Shown here: positions 51,603 to 59,766 of the stretch, piece after piece
How positions within the stretch are numbered: the stretch's first letter is position 1
Layout: each line of letters starts with the position of its first letter
Assembly (NCBI GenBank): GCA_002441445.1
Contig: DJWC01000085.1
Location: 33,762 to 97,761 of the forward strand
Origin: Pusillimonas sp. UBA6240
Lineage (GTDB): Bacteria > Pseudomonadota > Gammaproteobacteria > Burkholderiales > Burkholderiaceae_B
DNA: 64,000 bases
Direction: 5' to 3'
Notes under the pieces: model-generated
Seen by the model: only the letters and a program-made list of their open reading frames with translations
Told to the model about the DNA's origin: nothing
Database searches by the model: none
Made by a program: the position numbers and the translations under genes

Positions 51603-53250
51603 AATGATTTTCCGCCGCCTCTGCTGAGATTTTTCCTTGCCGATGGTCGGAATGAACGGCCTGGGGGTTTCGCAACTTGGGATCGCCCATACCGCCTCCA
51701 CCGGGAGTCACTATACGCAACAGGTCACCCGCCCGTAAGGGGGTGGCCGAGCTGGTGGAAGGCAAGCGTTGCTCTTGCGGCGTGCCCGGATTCAATATGA
51801 AGGCGCCTAGTGCGCCCGGCCGGCCGCCATCCATGCCCTGGGCGTGAAATTTCTGCCTTGCGCTCCGTAACGCCACAGTCATATCTTCCCCGTAAAGCCT
51901 AAAGTCACGCACTATCCCCATGCCGCCGCGATGCCGCCCCGGCCCACCGGAGTCTTCGGCAAGTGCATAACGTTCCACAATCACGGGAAACTCGAGTTCC
52001 ATCGATTCAACCGGCAAGTTCGAGGTGTTGGTCATGTGCACATGCACCGCATCCATGCCATCGAAATGATGGCTCGCACCTTGGCCGCCGCAAAAATTCT
52101 CGTAATCGATAAAGAAAGTCCCGGTCCGCGGGTCTTTACCGGAAAGAATCGTGCCTTGGAACGGTCCGCTGGAGGCCATTTGCCGTAGCGGGCATGCCTG
52201 GCCGATGGCGTTCATCAGTACGTCGGCCAAAATCATCGATGTAACATTGCGTGAGCTGACCGCCGCCGGAGCGACAGGATTGACCACCAACCCCTCGGGC
52301 GCAACGACCTTCACCGCGCGGAGCAGACCTTCATTGACGGGTCCGTGAGGATCGACAAAACTTTTAAGAACGTAGTACACGGTGGCCAGGGTATGCGGCC
52401 AGGGCACATTCTTGCCGCTGCCGATCTGGGGCGCGCATCGCGACAGATCGATCAGGATGTGTTGGTCGTCTATGGTAACGTCGGCGGCAAGCAGCACCGG
52501 TTCGTCCGTCAAACCGTCTTCGTCGAGCCAGTCGCTTGCCGAGTAGCTACCCGGACGCATACCGTTGCGTATCCGCTCTTTGACCCGTATCTCGGTGCCA
52601 TTCAGCATGTCGTTGATCGATTTTTCCATGGTATTGCGGCCATGCCTGGCATACAGTTGCCCAAGCCTATCCGCTCCACGCTCCACAGCCGCCACCTGTG
52701 CCGCCAAGTCGCCTCGACTGAAATGCGGCGTCCGGGAGTTCAGCAGAAACAGCTCGATCACATCGGCGTTGCGCGTTCCCGCCGTATAAATGCGTAGCGG
52801 CGGAATACGTATGCCCTCCTGAAAAATGCTGACCGAATCCCCGGCCTCGCTGCCGGGCACCCGTCCGCCGACGTCGGAATGGTGCGCTACCGCGATGGCG
52901 AAGGCAACGGATTGCCCATCGACAAAGACCGGTACGGCCACGGTGCAGTCGTTAAGGTGGGTAACGCCCACAATATAAGGGTCGTTGGCCAGAAAGACAT
53001 CGCCTGGCCGCAAGGCGTCTACCGGAAACCGAGCCAGTATCTGGGGCACCAGCCTAAGAGTCGCTCCCAGATGAGCTGGCGCATTGGCCGCCAGCGAAAG
53101 CGTGCGCCCCTGTATGTCGCAAATGGCGGTTGAGCAATCGCCGCGCTCTTTGATGTTGGGAGAGTACGCAGTCCTGATAAGGCTGGCGAGCATTTCCGCC
53201 GTGCAGGCATTCAGCGCGCTTGAAATGATTTCGGTTGTTCCGGTCCGCAT
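51583..53250 (-). CDS. hyuB: hydantoinase B / oxoprolinase-type subunit
   Basis: 555 residues from the ATG at 53250; the ATG at 53322 would add 24 residues and overlap hydantoinase A by 37 bp. HyuB landmarks: ACTAEMLASLIRTAYSPNIKERGD, CDIQGRTLSLAANAPAHLGA, NDPYIVGVTHLNDCTVAVPVF, AVAHHSDVGGRVPG and the late RHRGGMGIVRDF. Together with HyuA it forms an enzyme that opens hydantoins, N-methylhydantoin, 5-oxoproline or related rings, or carboxylates ketones, using ATP; the exact substrate is not evident. The 3' end overlaps the LysR gene by 20 bp. Confidence 0.92.
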   Translation of the reverse strand: MRTGTTEIISSALNACTAEMLASLIRTAYSPNIKERGDCSTAICDIQGRTLSLAANAPAHLGATLRLVPQILARFPVDALRPGDVFLANDPYIVGVTHLNDCTVAVPVFVDGQSVAFAIAVAHHSDVGGRVPGSEAGDSVSIFQEGIRIPPLRIYTAGTRNADVIELFLLNSRTPHFSRGDLAAQVAAVERGADRLGQLYARHGRNTMEKSINDMLNGTEIRVKERIRNGMRPGSYSASDWLDEDGLTDEPVLLAADVTIDDQHILIDLSRCAPQIGSGKNVPWPHTLATVYYVLKSFVDPHGPVNEGLLRAVKVVAPEGLVVNPVAPAAVSSRNVTSMILADVLMNAIGQACPLRQMASSGPFQGTILSGKDPRTGTFFIDYENFCGGQGASHHFDGMDAVHVHMTNTSNLPVESMELEFPVIVERYALAEDSGGPGRHRGGMGIVRDFRLYGEDMTVALRSARQKFHAQGMDGGRPGALGAFILNPGTPQEQRLPSTSSATPLRAGDLLRIVTPGGGGMGDPKLRNPQAVHSDHRQGKISAEAAENHYGQKTP

Positions 53251-53285
53251 CGTTGGTGATCCAAAGGGTATTGTCCAGGTGCTGT

Positions 53286-55349
53286 TCAGCCGCGTTCCCA
53301 GGTAATTTCCAGGTTGAGCCATGGGTCCACTCGGGCTTGGAAGCCCGGCGGCACTATCGTGGTGCTGTCCATTTGCTCGATAATGGCCGGCCCGGTCAGT
53401 TGATGCCCCGGTCGAAGATGCTTCCGGTGATACACGGGGCAGCGTGATCGTGATTCGCCGTCGAAGACGGTTTCGCGGTAGCCAGTCGCGCAGGGGGCGT
53501 CCGTGTTATCAGGATGGCCTTGTTCCAGGCTTGGACGCAGCATGGGCACAATGGCGTCCAGTCGGAGCGTGACGATATCGATCTGGCTGTCGGATTGCCG
53601 GTAACCGTACTGGTCTTCATGCGCGCGATGGAAATTTTGGCGTATGAGTTCAATGCTCTGGTCCTCGATGGAGCCGCCGGGCACGGCAACGGTAATTTCA
53701 TGATTCTGTCCGCAGTAGCGCACGTCGGCATGGCGCTCGAAGTACAGGCTCGAAATGTCGATATAGTTGGCGTCGAGATTGCTGCGCGCCTGCTCTTCCA
53801 TTGACGCAAAGGTGGAGTTCATCACCGGGCGGATGGCGGGGTCGGACTGTTGAAGCAAAATCGTCTGGCTGAGGTTTTGCTGTATATCCTTGGTCAGTAC
53901 GCCCAGTGCGCAGAAAACGCCGGCGTTTTTCGGAATCAGCACGCGAGCCATACCCACTTCGCGCGCTACCGAGGCTGCATGCAGCGGGCCGGCGCCGCCC
54001 AGGGCGATCAGTGTGAAACCCGAGGGGTCGATGCCGCGTTCGACCGACACCACACGCAGCGCCTGGGCCATATTGGCTTCCGCCAGGGAGACCACTGCGT
54101 TTGCCGCCGCGATGAGATTGGTGTTCTTGGCCTGCCCAATGTCGAGGGCGATCACCTCATGCGAGCGGGCGGCGTTGATTTTTAGCGCGCCATCGAGGAG
54201 ACTATGCTGGTTCAGGCGCCCCAGAACAACGTTGGCGTCGGTGACGGTGACATTGTCGCCACCATTCTCGTAACATGCCGGCCCGGGATTGGCGCCCGCG
54301 CTTTCGGGCCCTACATTAAGCAGCCCTCCTTCATCGACTCGCGCAATACTGCTGCCACCGGCGCCGATGGTGTGAATATCGTGCGAGGTAACGCGGATCG
54401 GGTACCACTTGATGGTGCGTTGATAGGTTTTCTGGGCCTTACCCCGACGGATCATGCATACCTCGGTGCTGGTTCCTCCCATGTCGAAGGTGATGAGATC
54501 TTCATAGCCAGTCAGTTTTCCCATGAATTCGGCGCTGCTGACTCCGCCGCTGGGGCCCGAGAATAGTGTGTCGATGGGGCGTTGTCCGGCCATTTCGGGG
54601 CTGAATACGCCGCCGCTGGAGCTCATTACTTTTGGAGCTACGTTGATGCCCAGCTCGGCGATGGCATGGCTGAATTTGGCGAAATAGCTGCTTGTAACGG
54701 GGATGAGCGAAGCGTTAATGGCGGTTGATACAAAACGTTCGTATTCTCGAAACTCGGGCATCACATCGAAGGACGTCACCACATGCGCCTCTTTCCATAT
54801 GCTCTGGATAATTTCGGCCGCCCTGCGCTCATGGCCTGGGTTTTTGTATGAATTCAGAAAGCAGATGGCGACGCTGACGGCGCCTGCTTGGCGCAATGCC
54901 TCCGCAGCGCATACGACATCGGCATCCGATAGGGAAGTTATGACGCGGCCGTCATGACCCATGCGTTCATTTACTTCCAGCCGCAGCTCGCGCGGCACCG
55001 GCACTTGCGGCTTTTGCTGAAATGGGTCGTATACGGCGGGGCGTTTCTGGCGTGCAATCTCAAGCAGGTCGCGAAAGCCGGACGTCGTGATGAGGCCGGT
55101 TTTCGCCACTTTCCATTCAAGCAGCGCGTTCGTCGCAACAGTGGTGCCCAGGCCGACGAAGGTGACCTGATGCCCGCTGATTCCAACTTGCTCGAATAAT
55201 TCTTTTAGGCCGTTCAGAGGCGCTAAATGAGGCTGCGAGGGCGTGGATGACACTTTATGGCTATAGGTTTTTCCAGAGTGCTCTTCCAGAAGAAACAGAT
55301 CTGTGAATGTTCCGCCAACGTCAATGCCGACGCGATAGCTGGGCTGCAT
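53286..55349 (-). CDS. hyuA: hydantoinase A / oxoprolinase-type ATP-dependent subunit
   Basis: 687 residues, normal for HyuA. N-terminal ATP-binding start RVGIDVGGTFTDLFL, then HKVSSTP, GLGTTVATNALLEWK, RLEVNERM, the FDMGGTSTEVCMI phosphate loop, HTIGAGGSSIARVD and GNPGPACY-type ANPGPACYENGG. It is the ASKHA-fold partner that uses ATP to activate the cyclic amide. The AAAGGTTCACC ribosome site supports the ATG at 55349. The Bug gene lies upstream (stop 55396, 46 nt before), so receptor, HyuA, HyuB and LysR form one operon. Confidence 0.94.
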   Translation of the reverse strand: MQPSYRVGIDVGGTFTDLFLLEEHSGKTYSHKVSSTPSQPHLAPLNGLKELFEQVGISGHQVTFVGLGTTVATNALLEWKVAKTGLITTSGFRDLLEIARQKRPAVYDPFQQKPQVPVPRELRLEVNERMGHDGRVITSLSDADVVCAAEALRQAGAVSVAICFLNSYKNPGHERRAAEIIQSIWKEAHVVTSFDVMPEFREYERFVSTAINASLIPVTSSYFAKFSHAIAELGINVAPKVMSSSGGVFSPEMAGQRPIDTLFSGPSGGVSSAEFMGKLTGYEDLITFDMGGTSTEVCMIRRGKAQKTYQRTIKWYPIRVTSHDIHTIGAGGSSIARVDEGGLLNVGPESAGANPGPACYENGGDNVTVTDANVVLGRLNQHSLLDGALKINAARSHEVIALDIGQAKNTNLIAAANAVVSLAEANMAQALRVVSVERGIDPSGFTLIALGGAGPLHAASVAREVGMARVLIPKNAGVFCALGVLTKDIQQNLSQTILLQQSDPAIRPVMNSTFASMEEQARSNLDANYIDISSLYFERHADVRYCGQNHEITVAVPGGSIEDQSIELIRQNFHRAHEDQYGYRQSDSQIDIVTLRLDAIVPMLRPSLEQGHPDNTDAPCATGYRETVFDGESRSRCPVYHRKHLRPGHQLTGPAIIEQMDSTTIVPPGFQARVDPWLNLEITWERG

Positions 55350-55395
55350 GGTGAACCTTTGTGTTGCTGGGGTTGAGTGGTATGGAGACGGGCTT

Positions 55396-56361
55396 TTATT
55401 GAGCCTGAATGTTTAAGCTAGTGATAAGCTGGTGGTAGTTGGTCAGCTCGGCCCCCATGTATGCTTTAAATGCTGTGGGAGACTTCACCGCGGGCATTGC
55501 CCCGATCTCGATGAAACGCTGTTTGAGCGTGGGGGATTGCATCGCTTTTTCCAGCGCCTGGCTCAGGATATCGACGCGGTCTTTAGGGGTATTGGCGGGC
55601 GCGAGCATGCCCCACCAGGTGACGAAGCTGAAATCTTTCACGCCTGCTTCCGATAGGGTGGGAATGGCTGCCAATGCGTCGATCGGAAAGCGCTCCCGTC
55701 CCGTAACCGCCAGAGCGCGGGTTTTTCCGGAGCGGATGAGGGGTAGCGCGGCCGGAATGCTATCGATAAGAAAGTCTATTTCCGCACTAGCCAGTGCGAT
55801 TTCCGCCGCGGCGCTGCCTTTGTAGGGGATATGAAGCAGCTTCATGCCGGTCGCCGCGGCGAATTTTTCAGCGACCAAATGAGTAGGCTGCCCCAGGCCG
55901 GCCGACCCGAATGTAAGTTCTTTGCCTGACTTGCCCGCGGCAATGAGGTCGGCTGGGCTTTTATAACTGCTTTGGGCGTTCACCACGAGCACGCTCGGCC
56001 CACTGGCCAGTTGAGCGATAGGTTCGAAGTCTTTTACCGGATCGAACGGAAGTTTCTTGAATAGGGATGGGTTTATTACATGGCCACTGGATGTGAACAG
56101 CAATGTATAACCATCGGGCTTGCTATTAGCCACATGGCTCGTACCGATGTTGCCCGAAGCGCCAGGCTTGTTGTCGATGACGACAGACACGCCAAAGCCA
56201 GCGCTGAGCTCCTGGCCGATTAACCGAGCCATGATATCAGTGCCTCCGCCGGGACTATATGGCACGACGATGGTTATCGCTGCGGTGGGAAAGCTCCGCG
56301 CATCGGCAGCGCCGCCGGCCATCGTTGCGAAGGATAAGAGCAGGGCGTGGGTCAATCGCAT
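55396..56361 (-). CDS. Bug/TctC-family periplasmic solute receptor
   Basis: 321 residues from the ATG at 56361 (MRLTHALLLS), preceded by GGGAG; the frame reaches 56379. Signal peptide about 1-21, cleavage after ADA. Mature motifs: VPYSPGGGTDIMAR, DNKPGASGNIG, SKPDGYTLLF, LHIPYKGSAAAEIALASAEIDFL. It heads the hyuA-hyuB-LysR operon, suggesting that it binds a hydantoin, pyroglutamate-like or related compound (inference). Its first half can be compared with the Bug half of the downstream chimera, but the two are not close copies. Confidence 0.92.
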   Translation of the reverse strand: MRLTHALLLSFATMAGGAADARSFPTAAITIVVPYSPGGGTDIMARLIGQELSAGFGVSVVIDNKPGASGNIGTSHVANSKPDGYTLLFTSSGHVINPSLFKKLPFDPVKDFEPIAQLASGPSVLVVNAQSSYKSPADLIAAGKSGKELTFGSAGLGQPTHLVAEKFAAATGMKLLHIPYKGSAAAEIALASAEIDFLIDSIPAALPLIRSGKTRALAVTGRERFPIDALAAIPTLSEAGVKDFSFVTWWGMLAPANTPKDRVDILSQALEKAMQSPTLKQRFIEIGAMPAVKSPTAFKAYMGAELTNYHQLITSLNIQAQ

Positions 56362-56646
56362 TGGATACTCCCGGGTCATGAATCTCTTGGTTGATGGATG
56401 TTAAGAGGCATGATTCCGAGGAACAAGCTCGGTAGGGTGTTAATGCGTTATTCCAGTTTGGGATAATCGGTGCGCGCGGATGGCTGGGCGCAGCCTGAAC
56501 AGTCGGGCCGAAGGCACCCTTGCCTTGTATCGAGGGTTTTCCTTGAACGACAAGAGTCGCTGCGCACTGCGCAGACAGTCACGGCTTCTTCGTCGGGCGC
56601 CGCCCTGTATGGAATGGGCGCGCCTGTCGCGGCGCCCGGTTGCGGC
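56362..56646. other. intergenic region of 285 bp, no gene supported
   Basis: It lies between the start of the Bug/hyu operon and the stop of the sixA gene, both on the minus strand, and should carry the promoter of the Bug operon. A hairpin suitable for ending sixA transcription is at 56616-56637. No convincing coding frame or -35/-10 pair was seen. Confidence 0.4.
56616..56637. terminator. GC-rich hairpin downstream of sixA
   Basis: GGGCGC (56616-56621) pairs with GCGCCC (56632-56637) over a 10-nt loop, starting 10 nt beyond the sixA stop codon in the direction of transcription. The loop can form one or two more pairs. No U run. Confidence 0.5.
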
Positions 56647-57162
56647 TCAGTTGCTGATCGTCGCCAGCGTTTCGAAGCGGTCCAGGTAGCCGCTGCCGGG
56701 GGTGATGGCGGACCAGTCCGTTAGCGGGAAATCGATGACTGCCAGCCCGGCGGTGGGGAATTCTTTTTGTAGCCTGGCGAGGGCTTGCGGGCGCCCGCGG
56801 CCGGCGAGATGGCCGGCGAGCTGCTCGAAGCCGGGGTTGTGGCCGACCAGCAAGATGACGGCTTTATCGGCATCGGTTTCCTGGATGACTTTCAGGATGT
56901 CGCCGGCGGCGGCTTCGTAAATGCGGCGCTCGTCCTGCTTGGGAATGGTGGCGTTGAAGGCGGGGGCGGCCAGCCGCCACGTGTCTTGCGCGCGCCTCGC
57001 AGTGGAGACGATGGCCAGCTCGGGCGCCAGGCGGTGTTCGGCCATGTATCTGCCCATGGCTTCGCTTTGCCTGATTCCCCGCGGAGCGAGCGGCCGTTCG
57101 TGGTCGGCGACGCCTTCGGGGCGATCTGATTTGGCATGGCGTAGCAGCAAGAGGCGTAGCAT
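56647..57162 (-). CDS. sixA: SixA-type phosphohistidine phosphatase
   Basis: 171 residues from the ATG at 57162, supported by AAGGAAACATCC; the frame continues far upstream but overlaps the MFS gene. Histidine-phosphatase marks: LLLLRHAKSD at 4-13 (catalytic His9), the REs-type ARRAQDTW at about 55-62, and LVGHNPG at about 103-109 with the second His. SixA removes phosphate from histidine of phosphotransfer domains (in E. coli, ArcB and PTS components). It is a core-type gene, unrelated to the catabolic modules around it. Confidence 0.92.
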   Translation of the reverse strand: MLRLLLLRHAKSDRPEGVADHERPLAPRGIRQSEAMGRYMAEHRLAPELAIVSTARRAQDTWRLAAPAFNATIPKQDERRIYEAAAGDILKVIQETDADKAVILLVGHNPGFEQLAGHLAGRGRPQALARLQKEFPTAGLAVIDFPLTDWSAITPGSGYLDRFETLATISN

Positions 57163-57212
57163 GGATGTTTCCTTTTCGAGGGCGAGCCAGGCAACACAGT
57201 GTTGCGACGCAT

Positions 57213-58462
57213 TCATTCTAGCCTGAAGACCAGCCTGCGCATGGCGTACAGCCCCAGCAAAGGGCCGGGCAGCAGCAGCCAGGACACCTGGGCTCCCATG
57301 GCCGCGTACAGGCTGGTGGCAAGATAAATGGCCGCCAAGGTCAACGAGAACCCTATGCAGTTTTGTATGGCCAGGGCGCTGCCCACCGAATCCTGCGGGC
57401 AGGCCTGGGCCGACAGCGATGAGAACTGCGGCGAATCGGCCACCACCGCGACGCCCCATATCATCAGCGCGAAGATGGCCGGCATGGCGGGGCCATCCAC
57501 GAGCAAGGGGAATAGTGCGCACATCGTTCCGGAAGCGGCCAGGGCGGTAAACGCGACGCGCGCGCTGCCGACATGGGCGACCAGCAAGCCGCCCACTATG
57601 CAGCCCAAGGCGCCGGCCGCGATGATCAGGAAACTGTAGCCGGACACGGCCGCGGGGGAGGCCGCACCGCCCAGGACGCTGTACAGCAATAGCGGGGCGA
57701 TGGTCCAGAAGGCATAGAGTTCCCACATATGGCCGAAGTAGCCGAAGGCCGCGGCGCGGAAATCGGGCGCCTTGAAAGCGGCCAGCGCGTTGCGCCAGTC
57801 GAAGGCGGGGCGAGGGCCCTTGCCCGTGTTCAGATGAGGTCCGTCCGCCAGCCAATATACGGCGACGCCGCCGACCAGGGTCAGGGCCGATGAAGCGAGA
57901 ATAATGGACTGCCAGGGCCAGCTCGCACCCATGGCGCGCAAGCCATGCGGTAGCGCCGTGCCCAAGGTCAGCATGCCGACGAGCAGGGCGAGGGCGAGCC
58001 CGCTGTTGTGGCGCGTCCAGGACAGGATGAGCTTCATGCCTATGGGGTAGATGCCGGCCAGTGCGACGCCGGTCAGGAAACGGAACGCCATGGCGCCGGC
58101 CAGCCCTTGCGCCAGCAGGGCGAAGCCCGCGTTGGCGGCCGCTCCGGCCAGGCTTGCGACGAAGAAGATCCTGCTGGCGGGATAGCTGTCCGCCAGGCGA
58201 GTGGCGGACAGGCCCAGCGTGCCGGCGATGAAGCCCAGCTGCGTGGCATTGGTCAGCCAGCCGATATCGCCGGGCTCCAAACGCCAGACGGCGCGCAAGG
58301 ATTCGGTGATGCCGTTGGCGCTGAACCAGAGCGAAGTGCAGAACAGCTCTGCAACGATGATGATCAGAACCGGGGCGTCCAGGCGCAGGCGGCCTGGCGG
58401 CGATATGTGTGTTGCGATGACTCGTCCCCTGAAGTTCAGCGTCCTTTTTTGTAGTATGCCAT
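57213..58462 (-). CDS. MFS transporter with an apparent one-base frameshift near its 5' end
   Basis: The uninterrupted frame contains about 11-12 hydrophobic segments and the MFS loop-like [25 protein letters not shown]. No ATG or GTG exists at the expected start: the membrane-helix sequence [21 protein letters not shown] lies upstream of the first usual start (TTG at 58298). An ATG at 58462 begins MAYYKKGR and stops, but adding one A to the A6 run (T6 on the given strand, 58445-58450) joins it to the MFS frame and gives about 408 residues, the usual length. Alternatives are a non-canonical start at CTG 58439 or ATC 58418, the latter well spaced after AGGGGA. The exported compound is unknown. 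Confidence 0.75.
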
Positions 58463-58505
58463 CACTCCGGCGATGAAGGGCGGCGGGATGGCGAGATGCC
58501 GGGCG

Positions 58506-58841
58506 TCAAGCTTCGGCGCCCAGGGCATCCATGACGCGGGCCGAATACACCAGTGCCGCGCCGGCATTCAAAGCCACGGCGACGCCCAGGGCTTCCGAGA
58601 TTTCTTCCCTACCGGCGCCCGCCGCCAATGCCCTCTTGGAATGCACGGCGATGCAGCCGTCGCAGCGGGTCGTGACGGCCACCGCAATGGCGATCAGTTC
58701 GCGGGTCTTGGGGTCCAGCCTGTTGGTCTTCCCGCCGGCGGCCGACAGAGTGCCATAGCCTTTGACGGTATCGGGGCTGAGTTCGGACAGTTCGCCGATG
58801 CGACTCATCAATTCAGAGTGGTATTCGTTCCAGTTCAACAT
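58506..58841 (-). CDS. carboxymuconolactone decarboxylase/AhpD-like protein
   Basis: 111 residues from the ATG at 58841 (MLNWNEYHSEL); a second ATG six bases upstream at 58847 is possible, and AAGG spacing favours 58841. The CMD core has TRCDGCIAVHSKRAL with the Cys-x-x-Cys plus His, the AhpD peroxidase-type redox site, rather than the decarboxylase form. Such proteins reduce peroxides or lipoyl partners. It is the last gene of the minus-strand TRAP/crotonase operon, 88 nt after the enoyl-CoA hydratase. Confidence 0.9.
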   Translation of the reverse strand: MLNWNEYHSELMSRIGELSELSPDTVKGYGTLSAAGGKTNRLDPKTRELIAIAVAVTTRCDGCIAVHSKRALAAGAGREEISEALGVAVALNAGAALVYSARVMDALGAEA

Positions 58842-58929
58842 GAGCATGCCTTTTTCTAAGGTGTGGAGAAAATGAAAGCAGGGTGTGTGTGCGGCTTGGC
58901 CGCCCGCGGCGCCGCGATGAGCATCGTTT

Positions 58930-59712
58930 TTATTGCCCGGTATAGACCGGCGTGCGCTTCTCGGCGAACGCCGAATAGCCTTCCTGGGCGTCGCGGGTTC
59001 GCACCAGGCTGATGAACGTGTCGAGCTCGAGCTGGTGCCCATTCTGCGGATCCATGATGCCCGCGCGGACCAGCCGTTTGATGGCCTTGATGGCCAGCGG
59101 GCCCCGCGATGCGATTTTCGCCGCCAGCGCCAGCGCCGAGTCCTTGAGCTCGGCCTGGTCCACGATGCGGTTGACCAGGCCCGTCCGGAGAGCCGTCTCG
59201 GCGTCTATGGGGTCGCCGGTCAGCAGCATTTCCATGGCCATGCTCAGGGGGATGGCGCGCGGCAGGCGCTGGGTCCCCCCCGCGCCCGGCGCAATGGCCC
59301 ACAAGGCTTCGGCCAGGCTGAATGTGGCGTTGGGGGAACATATGCGGATATCGCAGGCCAGCGCCATTTCAAGGCCGCCGGCCAGGCAGTGGCCGTTCAC
59401 GGCGGCGATGACGGGTTTTTCCAGGATGCGTCCGCGCGCCAAGCCGCCGCCGAAAGCCCAATCGAGATTTTTTTCACCCGCGAGAATCTTGTTGCGAAAG
59501 CCGGGCAGCATGGTCTTCAGATCGGCGCCCGCCGAAAAGGCTTTCGTTCCCGAACCGGTCAGCACCGCGGCCAGCAGATCGTCGCGGTCTTCGAACATCT
59601 GCCAGGCGCCGGACAGCTCTTGATCGGTTGAAGGATCGAGGGAGTTCATGGCTTGCGGCCGGTCTATGGTCACCAGCAGGACTTTATCGATGACTTCGGT
59701 CAGTATGCTCAC
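58930..59712 (-). CDS. enoyl-CoA hydratase/isomerase (crotonase family)
   Basis: 260 residues. The oxyanion-hole segments are FSAGADLK (about 58-65) and the LAGGLEMALACDIRI strand; Glu in GGLEM corresponds to the first catalytic Glu, and the second is in FSLAEALWAIAPGAGGTQRLPRA. Both catalytic acids are therefore present, so a true hydratase (trans-2-enoyl-CoA to 3-hydroxyacyl-CoA) is likely. It follows the CoA ligase at 54 nt in the same operon. Confidence 0.92.
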   Translation of the reverse strand: MSILTEVIDKVLLVTIDRPQAMNSLDPSTDQELSGAWQMFEDRDDLLAAVLTGSGTKAFSAGADLKTMLPGFRNKILAGEKNLDWAFGGGLARGRILEKPVIAAVNGHCLAGGLEMALACDIRICSPNATFSLAEALWAIAPGAGGTQRLPRAIPLSMAMEMLLTGDPIDAETALRTGLVNRIVDQAELKDSALALAAKIASRGPLAIKAIKRLVRAGIMDPQNGHQLELDTFISLVRTRDAQEGYSAFAEKRTPVYTGQ

Positions 59713-59766
59713 GGTAATCTCCCGACATGTTGAGGATGAGCGTCTTTATGCGTGGCGCCAAGGCCT

